A DNA stretch of 64,000 nt from Corynebacterium deserti GIMN1.010 (lineage in GTDB: Bacteria > Actinomycetota > Actinomycetes > Mycobacteriales > Mycobacteriaceae): the NCBI RefSeq assembly GCF_001277995.1, contig NZ_CP009220.1, positions 496,001 to 560,000 on the forward strand, read 5' to 3'. Made by a program: the position numbers and the translations under genes. The notes under the pieces were generated by a model. That model did no database searches and had not been told where the DNA came from. It worked only from the letters and a program-made list of their open reading frames with translations. Shown here one piece after another: positions 1-8,929 of the stretch (within the stretch, counting starts at the first letter, position 1; every line of letters starts with the position of its first letter).

Positions 1-1073
1 GGCTGGGTCGCCTGTTTTACTACGAAGGCCATGTCATCGTGGTGACTGATGGTGAGCAGAATTCCCAGAACTCCGTGTTCTGTAATACTGCAACCGCAAA
101 CTATGACTCCTTCCGTGCTGGCGCTAACTTCGACGGCACGGGCCTGACCACCTTCTGCTTCGAGGCACACGACTTCACCGCAGACTACTTGGTCAACGGC
201 CAGGCCGAGATGTTCCGCTCCAACATTTCCTACGCAGTGGGCGACGACATCCAAAACGACCCAGAGACCTGGGAAGACTACGAACTGCGCGTTAACCACC
301 CACTGCGCATCGCCGGGGACCGCGTCTACTTGCAGGGCCACGGCTACGCACCGACCTTCACCGTCACCTGGCCAAACGGCGAAACCCGCACACAAACCGT
401 GCAGTGGCGACCCGATGATCCAATGTTCTTCCTGTCTTCAGGCGTAATGCGTTTCGATCCACCCGCTGGCATGTACCCAGACCTGTACGAACGTCGCCAA
501 AACCAGCTGTCCATCCAAGGCCTGTTTGCACCGACCGCGTCATGGGAAGGCGACAACGATGAACTTCTGACCTCGTCCTACCCAGCGATGCGTGACCCCG
601 CCGTGGCCATTGATATCTACCGCGGCGACAACGGCCTAGACACGGGCATCGGACAATCGCTGTTCAGCTTGGATTCCTCGCTCATCCACTCCGGTGTGCT
701 GCAAAAGATCGAGCGCGTTAACCTGCAGGTCGGCGACACCGTCACGCTTGACGACGGCACCACCGTCACCTTCGACGGCGCCTCCGAATTTGCCAACTAC
801 CAAATCAGCCGCGACCCCACCCAAAACTGGGTGCTCGTGACCACCATGATTTCGCTTGGCGCCCTCGTGGGCTCGCTGATGATTCGTCGCCGCCGCATCT
901 GGGTGCGCATCCACCCACAAGCTGACGGCACCACACGCGTGGAAACCGGTGGCCTTGCCCGCACCGACCGCGCCGGCTGGGGCGGTGAATATGAGAAATT
1001 CCACCGCGAGTTGCTTGGCATCGAGGAAGAGGATGAAGATGAGAAGTACTTCGACGACGATGACCGCGATTAA
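1..1073 (+). CDS. resB: ResB-family cytochrome c biogenesis protein (5' partial)
   Basis: C-terminal part of a ResB/Ccs1 protein, the membrane partner of CcsB/CcsA in system II haem delivery to apocytochrome c outside the membrane. The frame is open to base 1, so the gene begins outside the window; the first in-frame GTG at 39 is internal. Most of what is visible is the large extracytoplasmic domain. A last membrane segment follows (after QNWVLVTTMISLGALVG), then the basic cytoplasmic stretch RRRRIWVRIH and a very acidic tail ending EEEDEDEKYFDDDDRD. ccsB follows 64 bp downstream on the same strand, the usual resB-resC order. Family assignment is firm; the exact symbol follows convention. Confidence 0.88.
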   Translation, partial: LGRLFYYEGHVIVVTDGEQNSQNSVFCNTATANYDSFRAGANFDGTGLTTFCFEAHDFTADYLVNGQAEMFRSNISYAVGDDIQNDPETWEDYELRVNHPLRIAGDRVYLQGHGYAPTFTVTWPNGETRTQTVQWRPDDPMFFLSSGVMRFDPPAGMYPDLYERRQNQLSIQGLFAPTASWEGDNDELLTSSYPAMRDPAVAIDIYRGDNGLDTGIGQSLFSLDSSLIHSGVLQKIERVNLQVGDTVTLDDGTTVTFDGASEFANYQISRDPTQNWVLVTTMISLGALVGSLMIRRRRIWVRIHPQADGTTRVETGGLARTDRAGWGGEYEKFHRELLGIEEEDEDEKYFDDDDRD

Positions 1074-1137
1074 CTCTTATGCACTTAACTATTCCTAGCC
1101 CCGAAAAACACTTAAAGAATAGGTTGGAAAGAACATA

Positions 1138-2136
1138 ATGCCCGTCAATCAAACGTACGCGGAGTTCTCAGACACTGCCTTCGTCTCGGCATACATAATC
1201 TACGTTCTGGCACTGATCCTCTCACTGGTCTATTACGTTAAACAGCAAGGCATTATCGACGCCCGCCGCGAGCGCGCCCGCGTCGACGAGCTGGTCGCCG
1301 CCGGAAGCGTTTCGACGAGCGACTCTGACGTTTCCGACGGCCTTGTCGACGAAGACGATCTTTCGGCCCGCGAAGACTCCGCACGCAAACTGGCTAATAT
1401 GACCCAATCCTTGATGTGGCTGGGTGTCCTCATCCACCTCACCTCTGTGATCATGCGTGCGCTGTCAGCCAGCCGCTTCCCGTTTGGCAACCTCTACGAG
1501 TACATCCTTATGGTTACCCTCTTCGCGATGATCGGCGCCACCATTATCCTGCAGCGCCCACAGTTCCGTGTCATGTGGCCATGGATCCTCACCCCCATGC
1601 TGGCCTTGCTGTTCTACGGCGGCACTGAACTCTACTCTGACTCCGCACCGGTTGTTCCTGCACTGCAGTCCTTCTGGTTCCCGATCCACGTCTCCTCAGT
1701 ATCGATCGGCGCATCCATCGGCATCGTCTCCGGCATCGCATCCTTGCTCTACCTCCTGCGCATGTGGCAACCCAAAGGCAAGGAAAAAGGCTTCTTCGGC
1801 GCAGTGGCCAAGCCCCTTCCTTCCGCGAAAACCCTCGACAACCTCGCCTACAAGACCGCGATCTGGACCGTCCCAATCTTTGGCCTGGGTGTCATCCTCG
1901 GCGCGATCTGGGCGGAAGCTGCATGGGGCCGATTCTGGGGATGGGATCCTAAAGAAACCGTTTCCTTCATCACCTGGGTTCTCTACGCTGGCTATCTGCA
2001 CGCTCGTGCAACCGCTGGTTGGCGAAACACCAACGCTGCGTGGATCAACATCCTGGCTCTGGCAACGATGATCTTCAACCTCTTCTTCATCAACATAGTG
2101 GTTGCGGGTCTGCATTCCTATGCAGGACTGAACTAA
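1138..2136 (+). CDS. ccsB: Cytochrome c biogenesis protein CcsB/ResC (haem handling)
   Basis: 332-residue polytopic membrane protein that exports haem and, with ResB, attaches it to apocytochrome c. The diagnostic tryptophan-rich haem motif WGRFWGWDPKET lies near residue 265, followed by a conserved His region (LHARATAGW) and the closing segment ending NIVVAGLHSYAGLN. An N-terminal membrane segment (residues 15-35) is followed by a hydrophilic linker rich in Asp/Glu before the core domain, as in actinobacterial CcsB. Start ATG at 1138 has the purine-rich stretch GGAAAGAAC upstream. Probably cotranscribed with resB. A strong inverted repeat follows the stop. Confidence 0.93.
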   Translation: MPVNQTYAEFSDTAFVSAYIIYVLALILSLVYYVKQQGIIDARRERARVDELVAAGSVSTSDSDVSDGLVDEDDLSAREDSARKLANMTQSLMWLGVLIHLTSVIMRALSASRFPFGNLYEYILMVTLFAMIGATIILQRPQFRVMWPWILTPMLALLFYGGTELYSDSAPVVPALQSFWFPIHVSSVSIGASIGIVSGIASLLYLLRMWQPKGKEKGFFGAVAKPLPSAKTLDNLAYKTAIWTVPIFGLGVILGAIWAEAAWGRFWGWDPKETVSFITWVLYAGYLHARATAGWRNTNAAWINILALATMIFNLFFINIVVAGLHSYAGLN

Positions 2137-2160
2137 TAAGAGTTATAATTGGGGCAAATC

Positions 2161-2199
2161 AGAGGCTCCTACCCACGAAAATCGTGGGTAGGAGCCTCT
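2161..2199 (+). terminator. Perfect 18-bp hairpin after ccsB
   Basis: Arms at 2161-2178 and 2182-2199 are perfectly complementary around an AAA loop, 24 bp after the ccsB stop. No clear T-run follows on the plus strand, so it may act as a processing or 3'-protection hairpin as well as a terminator. Confidence 0.75.
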
Positions 2200-2621
2200 G
2201 ATGTTGTCGTCCAGGTGGATCGACACTGTACTTGTTTAGCTGTTTCAGCTTTGTCCACTGGAGGTTTCCAAGGCGCATAACGAGCAATTTGGTGGATTCC
2301 TTTTAGTTTCTGGATGTAGTGCCTTAAGCGGCAATCCGCAATGGCACCGGCTTAACAAAAAATCCACCGCGTAGATGCGGCGGGCCCTTAAACTTGCGGT
2401 GCCAGAATCTTCAAGCCCATTCCTGCCCCTTGCTGATATGGTGGCCCTATGCCTGTTCGATTCGACTAACTTTTGGCAATTCTGGGCATTGATTGCTCGT
2501 TCCTGGACACTTCACTAAAGTTGGCAAAAGGAAACAGGTTAAAAACTGCAAGATTTGAGATTTCCCGCCGAGCTACTTCCGTAGTCCAGCGGGTTTCTTT
2601 TGAGGTTCTCCGCGACCCTAC
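2200..2621. other. Intergenic stretch without a convincing gene
   Basis: The only open frames are short and lack codon bias or a ribosome site; one of 62 codons (2473-2661) runs into the 3' end of the convergent arsR. A GC stem (CCCGC...GCGGG at about 2567-2598) followed by TTTCTTTT reads as a weak plus-strand terminator. I see no other structure. Confidence 0.5.
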
Positions 2622-2975
2622 TTATCTAGTCTTGAAAATCTCGGCAACAGTATCTGCGTGAGCCGAGTTGATGCTGAAGTAAGCCCACTTTCCGCATTGC
2701 TCTCGAGTCACCAGTTTTGCCGAGATAAGTTTCTTCATGTGGTGGGTGACCGTCGGAGCGGAAATGTTGAGTGAATGTGCAAGAGCGTTCGCACTGACCC
2801 GCGAATTCTTTGTGATGAAGATGAGATAGAGAATCTCTAGGCGGGTGGTGTCTCCCAGGGCCTTGTAAAACTCGCTGGCCTCCTCTGCGATGCTCGCGAT
2901 CCTGGTGGGAACCGTTTTAAGTGGTGCGAAGCTTGATTCAGGGATGATGGCGCGAGGAGAAGTCACAGTGGGCAT
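2622..2975 (-). CDS. ArsR-family winged-helix transcriptional regulator
   Basis: About 117 residues with a complete ArsR-type winged helix: the EFYKALGDTTRLEILYLI opening helix, the recognition region LAHSLNISAPTVTHHMKKL and the wing LVTREQCGKWAYFSIN. No obvious metal-binding CxC motif is visible, so the signal is unknown. I chose the ATG at 2975 rather than the upstream ATG at 2999 because a -10 hexamer TATATT ends 6 nt before it, which fits a leaderless transcript. A DtxR-like box overlaps the promoter. By position this matches the ArsR regulator (cg0527) that I recall as a DtxR target in C. glutamicum. Confidence 0.85.
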   Translation of the reverse strand: MPTVTSPRAIIPESSFAPLKTVPTRIASIAEEASEFYKALGDTTRLEILYLIFITKNSRVSANALAHSLNISAPTVTHHMKKLISAKLVTREQCGKWAYFSINSAHADTVAEIFKTR

Positions 2976-2986
2976 TCTCCCAATAT

Positions 2987-3005
2987 ATAGGTATGGCATG
3001 CCTAA
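2987..3005 (-). promoter_or_regulatory. DtxR-like iron box at the arsR promoter
   Basis: On the minus strand the 19-mer TTAGGCATGCCATACCTAT matches the DtxR consensus TTAGGTTAGSCTAACCTAA at 13 of 19 positions, including TTAGG and ACCTA at the ends. It lies immediately upstream of the -10 TATATT of the arsR gene, where a repressor would block RNA polymerase. Repression by Fe-DtxR is inferred. Confidence 0.55.
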
Positions 3006-3074
3006 GTGAACCGATTTGGGAAATTACTTGCATCACCCCTTATTAAAGGGGAGGCGAGGAATTGGCGATTCTGC

Positions 3075-3392
3075 TTAAGAATCCTCGGTAGGCTTGTCGG
3101 GTTCTTCTTCCGAAGAGCCGTTTTCTGGATCCTCAGGTTTGGCGTAGCGTTCGCGAGCTCGTTTGAGGCGTTCTTCCTCTTCTTGTAATGCGGCTTCTTC
3201 AGCGCGACGACGTTTAAAACGGTTCTTCTCAATGTTCCACAAGAACTCTTCGTCGTCGTCAGGCCCCTTCACTGCGCGAGGTGCCTGGCCCTGATTGATT
3301 CCCGCGTTGCGCTTCCACGTGGATGGTTTGAACGCCATCCACAGCAGAACAATCGCTGCGATCACCAAAATAATCAGCAAAAGCCTACCCAC
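3075..3392 (-). CDS. Small membrane-anchored protein with charged tail
   Basis: About 105 residues from a GTG at 3392 preceded at 4 nt by a strong ribosome site (AGGAGAGG). A longer in-frame version from 3524 exists, but it lacks such a site and would overlap the divergent gene. One N-terminal membrane helix (GRLLLIILVIAAIVLLWMAF) is followed by a strongly charged cytoplasmic tail, rich in Glu/Arg with coiled-coil character (EEAALQEEEERLKRARERY), and an acidic end. No family function is recognised. Confidence 0.7.
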   Translation of the reverse strand: MGRLLLIILVIAAIVLLWMAFKPSTWKRNAGINQGQAPRAVKGPDDDEEFLWNIEKNRFKRRRAEEAALQEEEERLKRARERYAKPEDPENGSSEEEPDKPTEDS

Positions 3393-3479
3393 TGAACCTC
3401 TCCTTATATATTTACCTTGACCTTCCACAATACGTAAGTGCGGAACATTCTTGGGTATCGGTGGGTACCGAGTAGGGTT

Positions 3480-3824
3480 ATGAGGGTGAGTGAGCTTAAT
3501 ATCTCGAACGTCGATTCGCACCAAGCGCCGGAACTGAACCCCGAGTTACAAAAAGCAGCCCGCAAGAATGTGTTGATTTACGGGCTGGCACGCATCTTGC
3601 TTTTTGTGGTTCTCACCGCCATTATTTACGGTTTGGCCGTGTTGATTAGTTCTCCCGTGCCTTTAGTGATGTGTGCGATGCTGGCATTGGTGGTGGCATT
3701 CCCACTATCTATGCTGGTGTTTGACACGATGCGGATGAATGCCACTTCTGCAGTAGCGCAGTGGGACGCGCAACGTAAGGCCCACAAGGAATGGGTGCGC
3801 AGCGAGTTGGCTGGCCGCGAATAA
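3480..3824 (+). CDS. DUF4229-type small membrane protein
   Basis: About 114 residues with two membrane helices (VLIYGLARILLFVVLTAIIYGLAV and a second from about residue 58) and a basic C-terminal tail. This resembles the DUF4229 proteins commonly found beside menA in Actinobacteria. The start is uncertain: ATG 3480 or GTG 3486, the latter placed for a leaderless start after TAGGGT. It is convergent with menA, with 13 bp between the stops. Function unknown. Confidence 0.7.
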   Translation: MRVSELNISNVDSHQAPELNPELQKAARKNVLIYGLARILLFVVLTAIIYGLAVLISSPVPLVMCAMLALVVAFPLSMLVFDTMRMNATSAVAQWDAQRKAHKEWVRSELAGRE

Positions 3825-3837
3825 CGAGCGAGTAGTG

Positions 3838-4734
3838 CTAGCTAAACGCCAGTGCAAGGCCGGTGAGCACTGCCCACAACGCCATCGCGCGCCCAGTGCC
3901 GCCAATAACGGGGATGAGAGCCTTGCCTAGGGCGTGCTTGAGGATCGGCTGCGCAGCTTTGACCGCAAGCGGAAGTACAACCAGTGCGATCAACGCGGGC
4001 CAGGCTACAAACGCCAGGCACAGTGACATGATAAATGGGGCGGAAATCAGTGCGAGGAAGAGGCGACGCGCGCCTGTGTCACCCAGCCGAACAGCTAGGG
4101 TGATTTTTCCCGTTTCACTGTCAGTTGGGATATCGCGGATATTGTTGGCCAAGTTCACGCCAGCAGACATTGAGCCCACGCCGACGGCTGCGGCGAGTCC
4201 GACCCAGCTCACGGAACCGGTTTGGGTGAATTCAGTGCCGAGGACGGCGACGAGACCGAAGAACACGAAGACAGCAATCTCACCAAGTCCTCGGTATCCA
4301 TAGGGGTTTTTGCCACCGGTGTAGAACCACGCGCCGAGGACACAAATGATGCCGATGACGATCAGCCACCACGCACTGGTCAGGCTCAAGATGGTGCCGG
4401 CGATACCTGCAATGCCAAAGGAGATAAACGCAGCAGCTTTCACCTTCTTCGGAGCTGCCAAGCCAGAGCCCGTTAAGCGGAGCGGACCAGTGCGATCCTC
4501 ATCGGTGCCACGAATGCCATCGGAATAATCATTGGCATAATTGACGCCAATGATAAGCGCCCACGCAACGATTAATGCCAGGAGTGCTTTCCACCAGACA
4601 AAACCATCATGAAACGCGGCGACGCCGGAACCTGCAATGACTGGAGCGAAAGCATTTGCCCAGGTATGCGGGCGAGCTCCCTGAAACCAATCGGACGCGG
4701 TTGCTTCAAAATGCTGTGGTGACGATTGAGACAT
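3838..4734 (-). CDS. menA: 1,4-dihydroxy-2-naphthoate polyprenyltransferase
   Basis: 298-residue UbiA-superfamily membrane enzyme that attaches the polyprenyl chain to 1,4-dihydroxy-2-naphthoate, giving demethylmenaquinone. Both Asp-rich prenyl-diphosphate/Mg2+ motifs are present: NYANDYSDGIRGTDEDR (near residue 70) and NNIRDIPTDSETGK (near residue 195). About eight hydrophobic segments follow the PHTWANAFAPVIAGSG opening. Start ATG at 4734 (MSQSSPQH) is preferred to the frame's upstream ATG because it gives the normal family length. It stands alone, away from the other men genes. Confidence 0.94.
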   Translation of the reverse strand: MSQSSPQHFEATASDWFQGARPHTWANAFAPVIAGSGVAAFHDGFVWWKALLALIVAWALIIGVNYANDYSDGIRGTDEDRTGPLRLTGSGLAAPKKVKAAAFISFGIAGIAGTILSLTSAWWLIVIGIICVLGAWFYTGGKNPYGYRGLGEIAVFVFFGLVAVLGTEFTQTGSVSWVGLAAAVGVGSMSAGVNLANNIRDIPTDSETGKITLAVRLGDTGARRLFLALISAPFIMSLCLAFVAWPALIALVVLPLAVKAAQPILKHALGKALIPVIGGTGRAMALWAVLTGLALAFS

Positions 4735-4905
4735 ACCCACTATCTTTCCCCATGTGTTAGGAGTTAGTGCAATCATGAGTGCCTGTCCGTGATGGAGACC
4801 GCATTGGTGTGGCGCGGTAGGTGTCGGGGTTAACCGCTATTGTGAGATGAGATAAAAACATGCGGTGTGCAGATCGCGTAATTGAGGAGGAGTCGGAAGT
4901 AGTTT

Positions 4906-5772
4906 ATGTGGGTAGGTTACGCGGTTCGACAGATCGCTAGCATTTTTCTCACTCTTTTTCGTATGCTGCCGTTGGCTGTGCGCAATCGAGTAGCCCTAAA
5001 CCGGATTCCGGCGCAGGGAGATGTTGTGATTTCGCTGACCACCCACGGCAAGAGAATTAACTACGTTCATTTCACCATTGAGTCGATCGCTCGAGGGCAC
5101 GTCAAAGCTCCTATTGTGTTGTGGCTAGACAAACGAGATTATGATGCGCCGTGGCCATCGACGGTTCGGCGACTGGTGGATCGCGGTTTACAGGTGCGTT
5201 GCAGCGACGGTGAATACGGGCCACACACGAAGTATTGGAATCAATTCCGGCTGGTTCATGGCGATAATATCCGTGTGGCCACGGTGGATGATGACATGAT
5301 CTACCCGGAGTGGTTCCTGCAGCGCCTGCTGTTTATTGGTGACTTGCGCATGGACGCGGTGGTCGCATACCGGGCGCACAGAATTGAGCTTCGCGACGAC
5401 CACCTGATGCCCTACGTCAAGTGGAGCGCAGCAGACACCTCGAAGGCATCGTTCCTGCACTTTGCCACTGGAGTGTCTGGCGTGCTGTATCCAGTGACTT
5501 TTATTGACTATGTCGTAAAGCAGGGTGACGTTTTTCTAGAAACGTGCAAACGAGCAGACGATGTATGGCTGCACGTATGTGCGCTGCGCTCTGATCACCC
5601 AATCCGCCAGGTCTATGCGCAACCGCGCCATTTCGCCGTTGTTCCCACAACTCAGGTGGGTGCGCTGGTCGTGGGCAATACCCTCATGGGTGGAAATGAT
5701 GAGCAGATCGCAAAGGTGTACACCAACGAAGACGTGGCCAAATTGGTGAGGGTCAGTAAACAGGAAGACTAA
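4906..5772 (+). CDS. Putative GT-A type glycosyltransferase
   Basis: 288 residues. The core shows ISLTTHGKRINYVHFTIESI (nucleotide-sugar-binding start), an acidic DXD-like motif VATVDDDMIYP near residue 126 (metal/sugar nucleotide) and a downstream RADDVWLHVCAL segment with the usual catalytic acidic pair. The N-terminus is hydrophobic with a possible membrane association. It overlaps the 3' end of the convergent menE by 4 bp. Substrate unknown; a cell-envelope or capsule-like glycan is possible but not shown. Confidence 0.78.
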   Translation: MWVGYAVRQIASIFLTLFRMLPLAVRNRVALNRIPAQGDVVISLTTHGKRINYVHFTIESIARGHVKAPIVLWLDKRDYDAPWPSTVRRLVDRGLQVRCSDGEYGPHTKYWNQFRLVHGDNIRVATVDDDMIYPEWFLQRLLFIGDLRMDAVVAYRAHRIELRDDHLMPYVKWSAADTSKASFLHFATGVSGVLYPVTFIDYVVKQGDVFLETCKRADDVWLHVCALRSDHPIRQVYAQPRHFAVVPTTQVGALVVGNTLMGGNDEQIAKVYTNEDVAKLVRVSKQED

Positions 5773-6899
5773 AACAGCTGTTGGATCGCGCGTCGATCAG
5801 CTTTTCCTGGGCCGATTGTGGGCAGGCTTTCAAGGTGCTTGAGCCGCTTGGGGAGCTGCCAGCGGGGGAGATCATCAAGACCTTCAATCACCTGCGCTGG
5901 GGTGATGCTTCCTTCATAAGCAGCAACGATGGCCTGTCCGAGTCGGGGATCAGGGATACCCACGACGCAGGCGGCATCCACGCCGTCGATATCCGTGATG
6001 GCGCGTTCTAAGACCTCGGGGTGGAGTTTGAGCCCACCGGAATCGATGATCGCATCAACACGACCTGTCACGGTCAAAATGCCCTCGGTGAGTTCGCCGG
6101 CATCAGAGGTAGTAAACCATCCCTCGTTGGCGAAATCGGGGTGGTCGATGGCATTGCGGTATCCCTGAGCAATCATGGGGCCACCGAGTTCAATGCGACC
6201 GTCATTGATGCGGACTTTCGCGCCGGGGAGCGGGCGACCGTCATATATGCATCCACCGGAGGTTTCCGAGGACCCGTAGGTGGCCACAATGGTGATGCCT
6301 AGCTTGTGTGCTGACGCCCGGGCCTGACGTGAAAGGGGGGCGCCGCCGACGAGGATGGCGTCGAAAAGCGTTAAAGCCTCAATGCCCTCAAGCGTGTCCA
6401 TGGTTTTGAGCAGCTGCATGGGGGTAAGCGATGTGTAGACGCGGTCGCCGGTGGATTTGAGTTCGCGGGCGGCGCGGGCGAAGTCGGGGATGTGAAAGCC
6501 GGTGCGCAGGTCGAGTGCGAGGGGTTCTACACCTGCGATGAGGCTGCGGATGAGGACTTGCATTCCTGCGATGTGGTGTGCGGGCATGGCGAGTAGCCAT
6601 TGGCCTTCGCCGCCTAGGAACTGGTGTGTGGCATCGGCGGAACTGACCAGGTTGAGTGGGGTGAGCTGCGCACCTTTGGGGGTTCCGGTGGAACCAGAAG
6701 TGGCCATCACCAAAGCGATCCGTGGATCGATGGGATGGCCGGTTCGTTGGGAATCGCGCAGAAGTTGAGCGCGTGCCTTGTCTTGTGCAGGTACTGGCAG
6801 GAAGGTTTTCTTGCCGGAGATTGCGTCTTCTAAGTCTGAGAGAATCGCAGTCGGATCTGCGAGATCAACGGGAAGTGCTTGAAGGACGCGGTTATTCAT
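5769..6899 (-). CDS. menE: o-succinylbenzoate-CoA ligase
   Basis: 376-residue adenylate-forming enzyme that activates o-succinylbenzoate to its CoA ester in menaquinone synthesis. The AMP-binding P-loop reads MATSGSTGTPKGAQ (near residue 65). The A5-type motif YGSSETSGG, the TSDAGEL region and the C-terminal catalytic Lys segment (IGPGKADRRAIQQ) follow in order. The protein is shorter than the roughly 480-residue firmicute enzymes, as is usual for actinobacterial MenE. The doxX gene lies upstream on the same strand. Confidence 0.93.
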   Translation of the reverse strand: MNNRVLQALPVDLADPTAILSDLEDAISGKKTFLPVPAQDKARAQLLRDSQRTGHPIDPRIALVMATSGSTGTPKGAQLTPLNLVSSADATHQFLGGEGQWLLAMPAHHIAGMQVLIRSLIAGVEPLALDLRTGFHIPDFARAARELKSTGDRVYTSLTPMQLLKTMDTLEGIEALTLFDAILVGGAPLSRQARASAHKLGITIVATYGSSETSGGCIYDGRPLPGAKVRINDGRIELGGPMIAQGYRNAIDHPDFANEGWFTTSDAGELTEGILTVTGRVDAIIDSGGLKLHPEVLERAITDIDGVDAACVVGIPDPRLGQAIVAAYEGSITPAQVIEGLDDLPRWQLPKRLKHLESLPTIGPGKADRRAIQQLF

Positions 6900-6934
6900 A
6901 GTCCAAAAGTCTAGTGCGGACTGAGGAGAAAACC

Positions 6935-7372
6935 TTAAGCCTTAACGGTTGCGCGAGTATTAGCTCCTGCGTTGCGCTTTGCCAGGATGGCGTCGATGCT
7001 CCATGAACCTGCGCCGCCAGCGATGAGGAGGAGTGCGCCTGCGCCGAGTACACCGGCGAGCTCCCAGCCGTTGTTGGTGACAAAGATGCCGGAGGAGATG
7101 TGGGCGAACAGAGTTGCCAGAAGCATGTCGACGAAGAGGACAGCTGCTGCGATGCGGGTGAATGCACCGGCGATGATCAAGATGCCGCCGACGATTTCAA
7201 TGACGCCAGCCAATGGTGCTGCGAAACCTGCAGCTGGGATGCCGAGGGAATCAAAGTAGCCGGTGACGCCTTCAAGTCCAGTGATGGCGAACTTGTCCCA
7301 GCCGTGGGCGATGAAGACGACGCCGAGGATAACGCGAGCGATAAGGGTTGCGATCTGCTTGATTGTTGACAT
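6935..7372 (-). CDS. DoxX-family membrane protein
   Basis: 145 residues with four membrane helices in the DoxX/DoxD pattern: ARVILGVVFIAHGWDKF opening with the conserved HGWDK, then the PLAGVIEIVGGILIIAGAFTR helix and two more. DoxX-like proteins are linked to redox and quinone-related membrane functions, but the role here is unproven. It has its own good sigma-A promoter and sits directly upstream of menE. Confidence 0.85.
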   Translation of the reverse strand: MSTIKQIATLIARVILGVVFIAHGWDKFAITGLEGVTGYFDSLGIPAAGFAAPLAGVIEIVGGILIIAGAFTRIAAAVLFVDMLLATLFAHISSGIFVTNNGWELAGVLGAGALLLIAGGAGSWSIDAILAKRNAGANTRATVKA

Positions 7373-7380
7373 GTTGACTA

Positions 7381-7409
7381 AAGCTAGAGGTTATTAGTTT
7401 CCGTGTCAA
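7381..7409 (-). promoter_or_regulatory. SigA promoter of doxX
   Basis: On the minus strand TTGACA (7404-7409) is followed after exactly 17 nt by TAGCTT (7381-7386). It lies just upstream of the doxX ATG at 7372. Confidence 0.65.
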
Positions 7410-7546
7410 GTATTGGGGTAGTGTGAGAAGTATTAAATTCTTCTGGGACGGGCAAAAGGAGAGGTCAGTGCCTATTTGGGTACGGGACTGGCATTGAGCA
7501 CTGGCCAGGAAAAGACATCTCGAAGCTGAATTAAAAGATTCACCTG

Positions 7547-8410
7547 TCAACTCAAAATCGAGAGAAATCGACGCACTGCGGGGTGGTCATTGTTCAACGA
7601 ATGAATGGCGTGAATTTCCACCAAATTGGAGGGAAGATCGTCAAATTTTCGTAAATTCTACTCCCTCATGTCGCAAATTCTTTGTTGATTCTGGAACAAG
7701 AGCAACACCTAAGCCAGCGGCCACAAGGCTAACCATCGTGGTGATTTGGCTCAGTGAATACCTCACTTGAGACTCTTGAATGACAAAATTTCGGACACAA
7801 AGGTCATAGGGGTATTTTGCTTTGGTCGGAGAATGCTGCAGGAAAGGAACCCCTGAAATATCCTCACGGTGCAGCTTGAGCGACGGATCAAGAAGTTTGT
7901 GTCCAGTTGGCGCGGCAAAAATCATCGACTCAGACTGCACTGTGACAGACTCAAATCCTTTCAGCAGGGAGTTAAGTCGTCCAAAGCCCACATCGATGTG
8001 ACCGGATTCTAAAGCACTGAGTTGTTCGGACGTGACCATTTCAAACAAATCAACGCTAACTTCCGGCATGTGTTCATCCACAGCAGTGAGTGTGGGGCCA
8101 AGCAAGGAAAAACCAGCAGCAGCTATATAGCCAATGTTGAGTTGTCCCCACACACCTGCACTGGCTAATCGCGCACGCTGTGTTGGCTTGTCCGTGGAGG
8201 TGAGAATTGAACGAGCATCAATGAGAAACGCTTGTCCTGCCGTAGTCGGCTCAACCTCGCGATTATCTCTGTTCAGTAAAGCGGTACCGACAATTTTCTC
8301 AAGCCTTTGAATCTGACGGCTTAATGGTGGCTGAGCTATTTTCAGAGCTAAGTCATTTTCAGCTCTGCCGCTGCCTTGCCAAAATGAAGGTGTTCTGCCA
8401 CAGCGACAAA
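7547..8410 (-). pseudogene. LysR-family regulator, inactivated by two frameshifts
   Basis: A LysR-type regulator is spread over three frames. The N-terminal frame reads RCFVAVAEHLHFGKAAAELK, then hits a stop. Removing a 17-bp near-tandem duplication (about 8343-8375) joins it to KIAQPPLSRQIQRLEK, the canonical helix-turn-helix. The middle frame (up to 7641) carries the effector domain as far as GVEFTKI and stops. An extra A in an A4 run near 7648 explains this, because the next frame continues DDLPSNLVEIHAIHSLNNDHPAVRRF to a stop at 7547. The expected N-terminal Met-Glu-Leu-Arg start is also missing. If these are real and not sequencing errors, no functional regulator is made. Confidence 0.82.
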
Positions 8411-8453
8411 ACACCTCAACTATTCAAAAGTGAACAATATAGCTCTAAAAAAA

Positions 8454-8771
8454 TCAGTCGCGGGTAGGGAAGCCTTCGTCACGCAGCTTGTGCTGAATGC
8501 GATCAATATCTTCTGGCTCAGGAGGTTGACTGTGCACGTGGGTAATCAGCTTCCCGATTTTCTCCCGAGTAATCGGCTTGGGGTGCAAACCATTGTGGTC
8601 GCCTTCTTCAATGAGAAGCTCTGCCAGTTCGTTGAGATCTTGTTCAGTGAGCTCACGCTCCAAAACATAAAACAGTGCAAAGGTGTCGTGGCGGGGCACC
8701 CCGGCAGGGTATCCCTGGCGCAACCAATTGAGCGCTTTACGGGCAAAGTTGGGGCTGTCCTTCTGGCTCAT
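8454..8771 (-). CDS. DUF3349-family protein
   Basis: 105-residue soluble protein, similar in sequence features and position to mycobacterial Rv0543c (DUF3349), which also lies beside a Pit phosphate transporter and menB. It is rich in charged helices (ALNWLRQGYPAGVPRHDTFALFYVL then LTEQDLNELAELLIEEG). It is separated from the pitA operon by a terminator, so it probably has its own promoter. Function unknown. Confidence 0.82.
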   Translation of the reverse strand: MSQKDSPNFARKALNWLRQGYPAGVPRHDTFALFYVLERELTEQDLNELAELLIEEGDHNGLHPKPITREKIGKLITHVHSQPPEPEDIDRIQHKLRDEGFPTRD

Positions 8772-8882
8772 AGACTTAAGCTTAGGCAGTTAGTGGGGGA
8801 AAATCAGTGCCTTTATTCGTGATTGTGCAGGTATTTCTGGAAGCGGCCCTGGTTGCCGTCAAGTGGGGTGTCAAACGGCAAA

Positions 8883-8913
8883 AATCCAGGCTCCTGAAAT
8901 GAGAGCCTGGATT
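8883..8913 (-). terminator. Terminator of the pitA operon
   Basis: Perfect 11-bp inverted repeat (8883-8893 with 8903-8913, 9-nt loop). On the minus strand it is followed by a T5 run, just past the stop of the small membrane gene. Confidence 0.85.
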
Positions 8914-8929
8914 CTTGTCGAGTGATTAT

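Noticed and set aside
2473..2661. 62-codon plus-strand ORF before arsR
   Set aside because: No ribosome site or codon bias, overlaps the 3' end of arsR.
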